Shown here one piece after another: positions 1 to 6,544 of a stretch of DNA of 10,292 nucleotides. The notes beneath the pieces are model-generated. The model was not told where the DNA came from and ran no database searches. It was given only the letters and a program-made list of their open reading frames with translations. The position numbers and the translations under genes are program-made. Source of the DNA: Planctomycetia bacterium. Lineage in GTDB: Bacteria > Planctomycetota > UBA1135 > GCA-002686595. How positions within the stretch are numbered: the stretch's first letter is position 1; each line of letters begins with the position of its first letter. The stretch is from NCBI GenBank assembly GCA_005778045.1, contig SXKQ01000127.1:1-10292 (forward strand), read 5' to 3'.

Positions 1-392
1 CGATCGTGATCGGCGAGTGCGGCTCGGGCGGGGCGCTCGGCATCGGGGTGGGCGACCGTGTGCTGATGATGGAGTACAGCTACTACTCCGTGATCAGCCC
101 CGAGGGCTGCGCCGCGATCCTGTGGAAGGATGGGGAGCGCACTCCGGACGCCGCCGAGGCCCTCAAGCTCACGAGCAAGGACCTGATGAAGCTCAGCCTG
201 ATCGACGGGGTGATCCCCGAGCCCTTGGGCGGCGCCCACCGGGCCCCGGTTGTGGCCATGGAGGAGGTCAAGCGCACCATCCTGCGCGAGCTCGACGCCT
301 TCGAGGGCCGCGACAGGGCCGAGCTGGTCCGCGAGCGCCGCAAGAAGTTCCGCCAGATGGGCTGGCTTCCGAGCCGTTTCCCGACCGTTTAG
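1..392 (+). CDS. accA: Acetyl-CoA carboxylase carboxyltransferase subunit alpha, C-terminal part (5' end outside window)
   Basis: AccA pairs with AccD to transfer the carboxyl group from carboxybiotin-BCCP to acetyl-CoA, giving malonyl-CoA, the first committed step of fatty-acid synthesis in the cytoplasm. The reading frame is open from the window edge (first full codon at 3) to TAG at 390-392, about 130 codons of a protein usually near 320. The crotonase-like core is clear: the [12 protein letters not shown] glycine-rich stretch, then [18 protein letters not shown] and the [10 protein letters not shown] motif, all close to the E. coli AccA pattern. The charged tail ([11 protein letters not shown]) is typical of the AccA end. 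One small oddity is a Cys where many homologues have Gly just before GSGGAL. The next gene starts 120 bases downstream on the same strand. Family assignment is secure; the promoter and N-terminus cannot be seen. Confidence 0.96.
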   Translation, partial: IVIGECGSGGALGIGVGDRVLMMEYSYYSVISPEGCAAILWKDGERTPDAAEALKLTSKDLMKLSLIDGVIPEPLGGAHRAPVVAMEEVKRTILRELDAFEGRDRAELVRERRKKFRQMGWLPSRFPTV

Positions 393-482
393 GTTCATTG
401 GGGCTCCCGACTGCTCCTGCGTGCCGAATCCGCTCCAACAGCGGCGGGCGGGGCGCGTAGACCGATCTGCCGAAGCTCCGCA

Positions 483-497
483 GGGCTCTGTGAGCCC
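483..497 (+). promoter_or_regulatory. Short hairpin directly before the sigma-factor ribosome binding site
   Basis: A perfect 6-bp inverted repeat, GGGCTC (483-488) and GAGCCC (492-497), encloses a three-base loop. It ends three bases before the SD sequence GGAG (501-504) of the sigma gene. It lies in the 119-base gap after accA and has no T-tract, so it is not a standard intrinsic terminator. It could mark the accA transcript end or affect translation of the sigma gene. The structure is seen in the sequence; the role is inference. Confidence 0.35.
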
Positions 498-511
498 GTC
501 GGAGATGGCCG

Positions 512-1297
512 ATGAGACTCTCCCAGCACATGGCGCATGCGTTGCCCCCCAAGGATGAACCGCGTCCGAGCCCGCGCCCGGTCGCCGATCCGTTGGAAGC
601 AGGCTCCGCGCCGGTTCCCGATCCTGCCGCAGCCGAGCTGATCCACCGCGCCGCGCGCGGGGAGGAACTCGCCTTCGAGGCCCTCGTCAAGGCCCACCAG
701 CAGCGTGCCTTCCGCGTGGCGCGCCACATGGTGCCGTCGGACGATGACGCTGAAGACATCGTGCAAGAGGCCTTCATGCGCGTGTTCCGCAGCCTCGAGC
801 GCTTCGACTTCCAGTACAGCTTCTCAACTTGGCTGAACCGCATCGTCACCAACCTCGCCATTGACCACCTGCGCCGTCGCCGTCTGGTCACGCAGGCCTC
901 GGGCGGGGACGAGGGGGACGAGGAATCATGGGAGGCCGAGCTCCCCAGCGAGGCCCCGTCCCCCTCCGAGCGCCTCGAGTCGAACGAGACGGCGTACAAG
1001 GTGCGCGAGTGCATCGCGGCGCTCGCTCCGCACTTCCAGTCCGTGCTCACCCTGCGCGAGATCGAAGGGCTGCCCTGTACGGAGATCGCGCGCATCGTGG
1101 GCGCCACCCACGTCACCGTGCGCTGGCGCCTGCACCGCGGGCGCAAGCTGTTCCTCGAGGAGTGGGAGCGCCGCGAGCGCGCGGCCGAGTCGGGGGCCGG
1201 AGCCGCGCGAACGATGGACGAGCCGAAGAAACTTGGGCGCGCCAACACGGCCAACCGCGGCGACGTACGCCAGAGCGAGACAGGCGAGAACGCATGA
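512..1297 (+). CDS. ECF-type RNA polymerase sigma factor (sigma-70 family, RpoE-like)
   Basis: Group 4 sigma factors direct RNA polymerase to stress or envelope promoters and are normally held by an anti-sigma factor. The 261-residue product has a Pro-rich N-terminal extension (about 1-40), a sigma region 2 (about 53-122) with DAEDIVQEAFMRVFRSLERF and a STWLNRIVTNLAIDHLRR stretch, an acidic linker (about 130-160), and a region 4 (about 165-215) with a helix-turn-helix around LREIEGLPCTEIARIVG followed by VTVRWRLHRGRK. A tail of about 45 residues after region 4 is longer than usual. The ATG at 512 is favoured because GGAG (501-504) sits 7 bases upstream; ATG 530 is the alternative. The stop overlaps the next gene's ATG (ATGA, 1294-1297), indicating translational coupling to the anti-sigma gene. 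No domain typical of heavily modified ECF groups is visible. The regulon is unknown. Confidence 0.93.
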   Translation: MRLSQHMAHALPPKDEPRPSPRPVADPLEAGSAPVPDPAAAELIHRAARGEELAFEALVKAHQQRAFRVARHMVPSDDDAEDIVQEAFMRVFRSLERFDFQYSFSTWLNRIVTNLAIDHLRRRRLVTQASGGDEGDEESWEAELPSEAPSPSERLESNETAYKVRECIAALAPHFQSVLTLREIEGLPCTEIARIVGATHVTVRWRLHRGRKLFLEEWERRERAAESGAGAARTMDEPKKLGRANTANRGDVRQSETGENA

Positions 1298-1968
1298 AGA
1301 GCGAAACGGTCGACTGTGCCCGCGTGCTCGAGCACCTGTTCGAGCGCGACAACGAGGTCCCCGCGAGCGCCGAGCTCGCCGCGGCCTGCTCCGCGCACCT
1401 CGACCGCTGCGCCGCCTGCCACGAGCAAGCCGAGCGGCTCGGAGCGGCTCTCACCGCCCTGCGTGAACGTGCGACGGACCCCGTCCCGAGCATCGACCTG
1501 TGGGCCGGCGTGCGCGCCACGCTCGCGGCCGAGGAGCGGCTCGCGATCCCGGTGGAACTGGCCCTGCCCCTGCGGACCGGCACCGTGCGGCGCTCCCCGT
1601 CGCTGGTGCGCCGCGCGAGCGCGTTCGCCGCGGTTGCGGCGGCCCTCGCGCTGGTGTGGTTCCTCCGCGACGGCGCGACGCAGCCGCATCCCATGGAGTC
1701 CTCCAGCCCGTCCACGCCCGTCGTGGCCCGGACGGATGCTGCACGGGCCACACCCCAACCCGCGCTGGCGGCTACCCCCGCAGGGGAATCGCCAGCAGCA
1801 GCGCGGACACTGCCGCGCGTCGGCGCGTCCGAGCTGCTTCCCGCCCCGCCGAACGGGCGCCTGCGGCGCGCGACGGGCGAAGAACGTCGGCGCGACTTCT
1901 CAGTTCCGTTCGAGTCCACCACCGAGACCAGCGGCTGGTCGCTAGCGAGCGACCGCGAGCTGCGCTGA
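1294..1968 (+). CDS. Membrane-anchored zinc-finger anti-sigma factor
   Basis: This probably binds and silences the sigma factor encoded just upstream. The 224-residue product starts at the ATG within the ATGA overlap with the sigma stop codon. The N-terminal region carries the ZAS (zinc anti-sigma) signature HxxxCxxC as H35, C39 and C42 (HLDRCAAC), with C8 a possible further ligand. A single hydrophobic span lies at about 108-124 (SAFAAVAAALALVWFL) after a basic stretch, so the N-terminus should be cytoplasmic and residues 125-224 periplasmic. That outer part is rich in Ala, Pro, Ser and Thr, looks disordered and matches no domain I know; it may be a sensing or proteolysis segment. Typical ZAS proteins release sigma by zinc/thiol chemistry or regulated proteolysis; which applies here cannot be read from sequence. 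The role rests on the motif, membrane span and coupling. Confidence 0.85.
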   Translation: MKSETVDCARVLEHLFERDNEVPASAELAAACSAHLDRCAACHEQAERLGAALTALRERATDPVPSIDLWAGVRATLAAEERLAIPVELALPLRTGTVRRSPSLVRRASAFAAVAAALALVWFLRDGATQPHPMESSSPSTPVVARTDAARATPQPALAATPAGESPAAARTLPRVGASELLPAPPNGRLRRATGEERRRDFSVPFESTTETSGWSLASDRELR

Positions 1969-2069
1969 GCCTCGGACCACGGTCCGCAAACTCTCTGAAT
2001 CGCGCGGGGAATGCGCGCACTCCCCGCCACTCGCCCAGCGGCGAGCTCACCTCCCGCGCGCCACACTCC
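1969..2069 (+). promoter_or_regulatory. Intergenic spacer with three consecutive inverted repeats, upstream of the PDZ gene
   Basis: The 101-base spacer contains three perfect inverted repeats in order: CGGACC-AC-GGTCCG (1973-1986), GCGGGGA/TCCCCGC around a 10-base loop (2004-2027), and CTCGCC-CAGC-GGCGAG (2030-2045). The first has only a two-base centre, so as DNA it is operator-like and as RNA it would lose its inner pairs. The other two are ordinary stem-loops separated by two bases. None has a T-tract. The remaining 24 bases before the ATG have no SD sequence. This could be a termination or processing zone after the anti-sigma gene, a structured 5' leader, or an operator. The repeats are seen; function is inference, and high GC raises the chance background. 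Confidence 0.45.
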
Positions 2070-3125
2070 ATGAACGTTCACGCACTTCTCCCGCTCGTGC
2101 TCGGCGGCGCCGCCGTCGCCTCCTCGTTCCAGCCGCTGGGGCCCACAGTCCAAGGGCAGCTTGTGCGTGTGCCGCCCATCCCGCCTGCTGCTCCGCAGGA
2201 CATCGAAGCGTGGAAGCAGAAGCTCGTCGAGAGAGACCTCGACCTGCGGGGGCAGTCCTTCGACGCCCTCGTCAACGCCGCGCGGCGCGATGGGGGACTG
2301 CGCTCCGCACTCGAAGCGTGGGCGCGCGACGAGGCCGCGGGCGAGCTCGCGTGGACTGCTCGACTCGCGCTGCGCGAGCTCGGCCCGCGCGACGACCCTT
2401 GGCAAGGAATGCGCGGCCGTCGCGGGGTCTTCTTCCTCGACCCCTCCGAGCAGGATTTCGACTTCGAGGAGCTGCGCCGCCGGATGTTTGAGGACTTCGA
2501 CCGCCCGTTTCCGGGCTTCGAACCGCGCACGGGGGCCCCGCTTCCGCAGCCGCCGCAGGGTGGTAGCGGGATGACGACGCGCAGCGAGTCCGAGTCGCTC
2601 TCGCTCGAATCAGGCCCCGACGGCGTGAAGTGCAAGATCACGCGCACGGAGAACGGGCAGACGAGCACCGAGGAGTACAGCGCGAAGTCGATCGACGAAC
2701 TGCTCGAGCAACACCCGCAGCTGCGCGGCAAGGTCGGCAGTGGAAGCGCGGCGCGCGGCGGAGTCCAGCAGCGACAGGGCTGGCCGCTCGACTTGCAGCG
2801 CGAGCAGGATCCCGACATCCGCAAGGACATCCTCGGCGTCGCGATCGTGCCGCTCACCGCCGAGGAGTCGAGCAATCTCGGGATCGAGCCGGGAGCGGGT
2901 CTGCGCATCGAGCGCGTCGAGCAAGGCACCATCGCGCAGCAGCTCGGCCTGCAGCGCGGCCACGTGCTGCTCGAGATGAACGGCAAGACGCTGCGCTCGC
3001 GAGACGACGTCTCGCGCGAGCTGCAAGCCCGCGAGTCCAGCGGCTCGATCGAAGTGATCGTGATCGACCGCTGGGGCCAGCGGCGCACGCGCAACTGGAA
3101 GCCGACGGCCTCGCGCCAAGTCTGA
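2070..3125 (+). CDS. Exported PDZ-domain protein, no protease domain visible
   Basis: The 351-residue product has a short hydrophobic N-terminus (about 4-19, LPLVLGGAAVAS) that looks like a weak signal peptide without a basic start. Residues 45-107 are helical and charged, 125-150 form an acidic/aromatic stretch, 160-166 are Pro/Gly-rich, and 170-182 are Ser/Glu-rich (SESESLSLES). The only recognisable domain is a PDZ fold at about 255-333: LGVAIVPLTAEE, then a GLRIERVEQGTIAQQLGLQRGHVLLEMNGK core and a closing strand SIEVIVIDRWG. PDZ domains bind C-termini or extended peptides and often serve envelope proteolysis, but no DegP-type Ser-protease or site-2 metalloprotease motif is present. It follows the sigma/anti-sigma pair by 101 bases on the same strand, so it may belong to that unit. 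No SD precedes ATG 2070, which was chosen because the signal-like segment begins there. Exact function unknown. Confidence 0.72.
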   Translation: MNVHALLPLVLGGAAVASSFQPLGPTVQGQLVRVPPIPPAAPQDIEAWKQKLVERDLDLRGQSFDALVNAARRDGGLRSALEAWARDEAAGELAWTARLALRELGPRDDPWQGMRGRRGVFFLDPSEQDFDFEELRRRMFEDFDRPFPGFEPRTGAPLPQPPQGGSGMTTRSESESLSLESGPDGVKCKITRTENGQTSTEEYSAKSIDELLEQHPQLRGKVGSGSAARGGVQQRQGWPLDLQREQDPDIRKDILGVAIVPLTAEESSNLGIEPGAGLRIERVEQGTIAQQLGLQRGHVLLEMNGKTLRSRDDVSRELQARESSGSIEVIVIDRWGQRRTRNWKPTASRQV

Positions 3126-3140
3126 GGCGCGAGCGCGAGC

Positions 3141-4142
3141 TCAGTTCCCGACGTTGCCGAGCTGACGCTGGCACTCCACCAGCATGTCCGCGGCGCGCTT
3201 CATGTCGCGGTGCTCGAGCCCGAGCGTCGAGAGCTTGATGAACTGCTGCAGGTCGTCGCGCGCCTCGCGCACGCGGCCCAGGTCGAGCAGCAGCTGCGCG
3301 CGGCGGCTGTAGGCTTCCGCGCGGCTCGAGTCGAGTTCGAGTGCCGCGGTGAGTTCGTCGGTCGCCGCGGCCTTGCGGTCGAGCGCGAGCAGCGTGGTGG
3401 CCGCGGTCAGGTGGGTCTCGGCGAGCAGGCGAGAGCTCGCCTGAAGGCGACGGCGCAGCTCGCCCTCCTCGAGCGCCGAGAGGTTGGGGCGCTGGAGGTC
3501 GGACCTCCAGAAATCGATCTCGACCTTCGCCACCTCGAGCAGCTTGCGGGACCAGCCAAGGCTCGCCTCGAGATCGCCATCGAGCGCGCACACGCGCTGC
3601 AGGCCGTTGAGCGCCGGGATTTCCGACGGACGCGTCTCGAGCACGGCGAGGTAGTTGGTGCGGGCTTCCTTCCACGCCGCAATCGCGTCGCGACGCAACT
3701 CCGCTGCACGCTTCTTCGGATCCGTCGCGCGCGTGGCGGTCTGTCCGCTCTCCACGTTCTCGGCCGCCTCGCGGCAGAGCACGCCCTGGCGTTCGCGCGC
3801 CTCCGCGAGGCCGAGCAACGCGCGATAGTCCTTCGAGCGCGCCTGCTCGCGGAACAGCTTCTCGGCCACGAACAGGTCATCCCGCGTGCCCGCGCGCAGC
3901 CGCATCCAAGCCTTCATCAGGAGCAGGCCCTGGTCATCGGAGTCGATCTCGAGCCCGAGGTTGACCTGATTCTCCGCCTGCGCGAACTCGCCCGCATCGA
4001 AGTACTTGCGCGCAAACTCGCGGTGCAAGGCGATGCGCTGGTCTTCGGTGACGCCGCCCTCGTCGGTCTTGCAGGCCGGCGCGACGAGCGGAGCGAGGGC
4101 GAGGAGCAGCGCGAACGGACTCGGGAGCTGTCGGTGGGCCAT
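3141..4142 (-). CDS. TPR-repeat lipoprotein of unknown function
   Basis: The 333-residue product begins with a signal peptide (LPSPFALLLALAPLVAPAC) ending in Cys24. The -3 position is Ala rather than the usual Leu/Val, so the lipobox is near-canonical and lipidation is likely but not certain. The rest is almost all alpha-helix with tetratricopeptide-like units: about 35-69 (KYFDAGEFAQAENQVNLGLEID), 155-190 (WKEARTNYLAVLETRPSEIPALNGL), 240-270 (TTLLALDRKAAATDELTAALELD) and 274-305 (AEAYSRRAQLLLDLGRVREARDDL). TPR proteins are scaffolds; no catalytic residues are evident. The gene starts at ATG (4140-4142) without a clear SD and lies 52 bases after rqcH on the same strand, probably the last gene of an ndk-rqcH-TPR transcript. 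Its stop is 15 bases from the convergent PDZ gene stop. It does not clearly match PilF or BamD, the best-known TPR lipoproteins. Confidence 0.78.
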   Translation of the reverse strand: MAHRQLPSPFALLLALAPLVAPACKTDEGGVTEDQRIALHREFARKYFDAGEFAQAENQVNLGLEIDSDDQGLLLMKAWMRLRAGTRDDLFVAEKLFREQARSKDYRALLGLAEARERQGVLCREAAENVESGQTATRATDPKKRAAELRRDAIAAWKEARTNYLAVLETRPSEIPALNGLQRVCALDGDLEASLGWSRKLLEVAKVEIDFWRSDLQRPNLSALEEGELRRRLQASSRLLAETHLTAATTLLALDRKAAATDELTAALELDSSRAEAYSRRAQLLLDLGRVREARDDLQQFIKLSTLGLEHRDMKRAADMLVECQRQLGNVGN

Positions 4143-4194
4143 GGTTGCTCGGTGAGGTTAGAAGGGCGGAGACTAGCAGGAGAAGGGGCGCGGC

Positions 4195-5745
4195 TCAGGC
4201 GCGCGTCGGATCGAGTAGCTGTCGCAACCGCTCTGGTTGCATGCGCAGGCCGAGGACCTTGCCACCCGAGAGCGTCACGAGGCCGGGCTTGGCGCCCTTG
4301 GGCTTGTGGACATCCTTGCGCCGCGCGACGTGTACGTTGACGCGAGTCGCGTCGCGCAGGGGCGAGAAGTGGGCCGCGAGGTGCGCGGCGTCGAGCAGGT
4401 CCTCGGGATCCGGCTCGGCGCCCTTGTCCAGCACGAGGATCACGTGGCTGCCGGGGCTGTCGGCCGTGTGCAGCCACAGGTCGCCGCCCTTGCTGTGGTG
4501 AAACGTGAGGTCGTCGTTGTCGGAGGCGTTGCGACCGACGCGGATCTCGCCGCCATTCTTGCCGCGAAAGAGCTTGTAGGGCTTGCGCGGCTCCGGCGCC
4601 TTGCGCTCGCGCTCCTCGACGGTGGCCTGCTGCGGCTCGAGCAGGCCGCGCGCGATGGCGTCGGCCTCGAGCGCCGCGGCGTCGGCCGCTGGATCCTCGC
4701 AGCTTGCGGCGAGCGTGCGCAGCCCCGCCCGCTTCTCCAGCGCGAGCTCGAGCTCCCGCTCGACGGACTGGCGGGCGCGCAGCAGCTTCTTGTAGCGCTC
4801 GAACACGAGCTCGACGTTCTCGCGCGCGCTGCGACGCGGATCGAGCTCGATGCGACGCTCGCGAGGCTCGACGGAGAACGGGTCGGGCACGAGCACCTCG
4901 GCCATGCCACGCTGCATGAGGTGCATGTTGGCCTTCAGCGCCTCGCCGTCCTCACGCACGCTGTCCGCGTTCGACGAGGCCGCGAGGCGCTGCTCGAGAC
5001 CGCGCACGAGCGACTCCGCGCGCTCCAGCTTGCGCGCCACCCGCTCCATCAGGTCGCGGCGCTCACGCGCAGATGCGAGCTCGCGCACGGCTCGGCCGAG
5101 CACTTCCTGCACGAGGAACGAGAGCGGGGCGGCAGGTTCGACGCGAGACTCGCTGTCCGCGGGCGGCAGTCCGAGCCGCGCGACGAGCCCAGGCTCCTGC
5201 GCGTCGGCGCGCGGGCTGCCCGGCGGGGGAGTCCACGCTGCGCCGAGCTGCAGGCGCGGCGCGCTCTTCGCGGCGCCCGGCGGCGGAACGAGCACGTCGA
5301 GGACCTTTTCCGAGGGCCCGAGCAGCACGAGATTCGAGTGACGGCCCACGAGCTCCGCCACGAGCGAGCGGCGCTCGCCGCGGATCGCGTCATCAAACTC
5401 AAGCAGCACAATGCGGTCGCGTCCGGCCTGCTCGATGCGCCGCAGCCGGGCCCCGGCGAGCTCCTCGGCGCAGCGCCGGAAGAACGGGCCCGCGGGGCCG
5501 TCGGGGCGTTCCTGGCGCGCCGTCTGCAGATAGAGGCGCGGGCAGTCTCCGTCCGCTGCAAGGTGCAGCTTGCGAACCAGCGTGCGGCCGTCGCTCGATG
5601 CTTCGAACTTGAAGTACAGCACGAGATCACGCGGCGGGAGGGCGACCACCTCGGCGACGTGCGCGCCTACGACGAGCGGCGCGAGTTCGGCGACGAGCGC
5701 GCCGAGCTCGAGCGCAGACAGGCCGCTCGCGCGGGGGGCGCTCAC
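4195..5745 (-). CDS. rqcH: RqcH / NFACT-family ribosome quality-control protein (Rqc2 homologue; annotated in some species as fibronectin-binding protein)
   Basis: Bacterial RqcH binds 50S subunits blocked by peptidyl-tRNA and recruits tRNA-Ala to add C-terminal alanine tails that mark nascent chains for degradation. The 516-residue product (B. subtilis RqcH is about 570) has an NFACT-N domain (about 10-210) with the D110-R111 pair in the context GRDRIVLLEFD, matching the DR motif needed for tRNA binding, and the family signature ELVGRHSNLVLLG (131-143). A long charged coiled-coil middle follows (about 225-345). The NFACT-R (DUF814) domain at about 388-490 has IRVGRNASDNDDLTF, DLWLHTADSPGSHVIL and HKPKGAKPGLV. 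The start is GTG (5743-5745), supported by GGAAGGA (5752-5758) six bases upstream. It lies 79 bases after ndk and 52 before the TPR gene. Older names such as FbpA reflect adhesin reports, less likely here. Confidence 0.93.
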   Translation of the reverse strand: MSAPRASGLSALELGALVAELAPLVVGAHVAEVVALPPRDLVLYFKFEASSDGRTLVRKLHLAADGDCPRLYLQTARQERPDGPAGPFFRRCAEELAGARLRRIEQAGRDRIVLLEFDDAIRGERRSLVAELVGRHSNLVLLGPSEKVLDVLVPPPGAAKSAPRLQLGAAWTPPPGSPRADAQEPGLVARLGLPPADSESRVEPAAPLSFLVQEVLGRAVRELASARERRDLMERVARKLERAESLVRGLEQRLAASSNADSVREDGEALKANMHLMQRGMAEVLVPDPFSVEPRERRIELDPRRSARENVELVFERYKKLLRARQSVERELELALEKRAGLRTLAASCEDPAADAAALEADAIARGLLEPQQATVEERERKAPEPRKPYKLFRGKNGGEIRVGRNASDNDDLTFHHSKGGDLWLHTADSPGSHVILVLDKGAEPDPEDLLDAAHLAAHFSPLRDATRVNVHVARRKDVHKPKGAKPGLVTLSGGKVLGLRMQPERLRQLLDPTRA

Positions 5746-5751
5746 GGCCTG

Positions 5752-5758
5752 TCCTTCC
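5752..5758 (-). promoter_or_regulatory. Shine-Dalgarno site fixing the GTG start of rqcH
   Basis: On the minus strand the sequence reads GGAAGGA, six bases before the GTG at 5745-5743. It is the strongest SD in the window and decides the unusual start codon of rqcH. Confidence 0.75.
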
Positions 5759-5773
5759 GCGCGGGGCGCGGTC

Positions 5774-5805
5774 CGCGCGAAGCGGGCGTCGTGCCCGCGC
5801 GCGCG
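5774..5805 (-). promoter_or_regulatory. GC-rich hairpin between ndk and rqcH
   Basis: An inner 6-bp stem, GCGGGC (5782-5787) with GCCCGC (5793-5798) around a five-base loop, is extended by CGCGCG (5774-5779) pairing with CGCGCG (5800-5805) across a small AA/G internal loop, giving about 12 bp. It starts 19 bases after the ndk stop on the transcribed minus strand and ends 15 bases before the rqcH SD. No U-tract follows. It may reduce read-through from ndk into rqcH or protect the ndk mRNA 3' end. The alternating GC tract allows several pairing registers. Confidence 0.4.
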
Positions 5806-5824
5806 CGCAGAATGCGACTCGCGC

Positions 5825-6301
5825 TCAGGCGAGTTCCTCGGCGACGTTGTAGATCCACGGCGTCGAGACCGGGGCCCAGTTGCAGACTTCGCCCGCCTCG
5901 CCGAAGAAGTTGGCGAGCTCCGAGGCTGCCGACTCGGGGCTGTCCGAGCCGTGCACGAGGTTGTTCGAGAAGCTCATGCCGAGGTCGCCACGGATCGTGC
6001 CCGGGGCGGCCTTGCGCGAGTTCGTGGCGCCCATCATGCCGCGCACGACCTCGATCGCATCCACGCCCTCGAGGGCGAGAGCGACGACGGGCGATGAGCT
6101 CATGTACTTCACGAGCCCCGGGTAGAAGGGCTTGGCCTTGTGGGGCTCGTAGTGCTTCTCGAAGGTGCTGGCCGGGAAGCTGCGCAGCTTCATGGCGACG
6201 AGCTTGAGGCCCTTCTGCTCGAAGCGGGTGAGGATCGTGCCGACGAGGCCACGCTGGACGGCGTCAGGCTTGAGGAGGACGAGGGTGCGTTGAACGGCCA
6301 C
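5825..6301 (-). CDS. ndk: Nucleoside diphosphate kinase
   Basis: Ndk transfers the gamma phosphate of ATP to other nucleoside diphosphates through a phosphohistidine, keeping NTP and dNTP pools balanced in the cytoplasm. The 158-residue product starts with the family pattern RTLVLLKPDAVQRGLVG (K11 is the conserved lysine). Its active-site signature is NLVHGSDS with catalytic H117, preceded by R104 and N114 at the usual nucleotide-binding positions. Length is slightly above the common 140-155 residues. The start is GTG (6299-6301), supported by AGGA (6311-6314) nine bases upstream. It is the first gene of a probable minus-strand transcript with rqcH and the TPR gene, divergent from the ATP synthase operon. 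Apart from a C-terminal extension (APVSTPWIYNVAEELA) resembling longer bacterial forms, nothing is odd. Confidence 0.97.
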   Translation of the reverse strand: MAVQRTLVLLKPDAVQRGLVGTILTRFEQKGLKLVAMKLRSFPASTFEKHYEPHKAKPFYPGLVKYMSSSPVVALALEGVDAIEVVRGMMGATNSRKAAPGTIRGDLGMSFSNNLVHGSDSPESAASELANFFGEAGEVCNWAPVSTPWIYNVAEELA

Positions 6302-6372
6302 GGAAGGTGTTCCTGGTGGGAGACGATTCTGGCGACGCCGCGGCGCGGACCGGGCGCGAAAATGGGGGGAAG

Positions 6373-6401
6373 AGTCTAGCAGCGAGCCCGGGCCGGCCCA
6401 A
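6373..6401 (-). promoter_or_regulatory. ndk: Candidate ndk promoter (weak)
   Basis: On the minus strand TTGGGC (6401-6396) and TAGACT (6378-6373) are 17 bases apart, resembling sigma-70 -35 and -10 boxes (3/6 and 4/6 matches). The inferred transcript start near 6366 would give a leader of about 65 bases before the ndk GTG. The -35 box overlaps the palindrome at 6390-6399. Confidence 0.28.
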
Positions 6402-6448
6402 GGCGCGTCTCCGGGTCCGGACGGGCCAGTTTTGTGAAAGCGGGAGTG

Positions 6449-6476
6449 TTGACTCGAACTCGCGCGCCACTATCCT
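6449..6476 (+). promoter_or_regulatory. Candidate sigma-70 promoter of the ATP synthase operon
   Basis: TTGACT (6449-6454, 5/6 match to the -35 consensus) is followed after 16 bases by TATCCT (6471-6476, 4/6 match to the -10 consensus). The inferred transcript start near 6483 leaves a leader of about 128 bases before atpZ. It is the best housekeeping-promoter match I found and is correctly placed ahead of the operon. Confidence 0.5.
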
Positions 6477-6528
6477 CCTTGGCCCCGAAGTCAAACGGGC
6501 CGCCGCGCGCGACCCGTGAAGCGGAAGG

Positions 6529-6544
6529 GACTCGGTCGCGAGTC
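6529..6544 (+). promoter_or_regulatory. Hairpin in the presumed atp operon leader
   Basis: GACTCG (6529-6534) and CGAGTC (6539-6544) form a perfect 6-bp stem with a four-base loop. It lies about 46 bases after the inferred transcript start and 66 before atpZ. A regulatory role is possible but unsupported beyond the structure. Confidence 0.25.

Noticed and set aside
268..1758. Long open frame on the minus strand opposite the sigma and anti-sigma genes
   Set aside because: It is a shadow frame typical of high-GC DNA: Arg/Ser/Ala-rich translation, no domain, and it overlaps well-supported genes.
2047..2054. TCACCTCC, identical to the 16S rRNA anti-SD core, just upstream of the PDZ gene
   Set aside because: An anti-SD copy would not recruit ribosomes; an eight-base match is expected by chance in pyrimidine-rich GC-rich spacer.
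3122..3144. CTGAG/CTCAG inverted repeat spanning both stop codons of the convergent PDZ and TPR genes, a possible two-way terminator
   Set aside because: Two facing TGA stops always give three matching bases; only two more pairs are added, the inner pairing is awkward, and there is no T-tract on either strand.
4237..6207. 656-codon plus-strand open frame opposite rqcH and ndk
   Set aside because: The opposite strand encodes two clear conserved families; this frame has biased composition and no recognisable domain.
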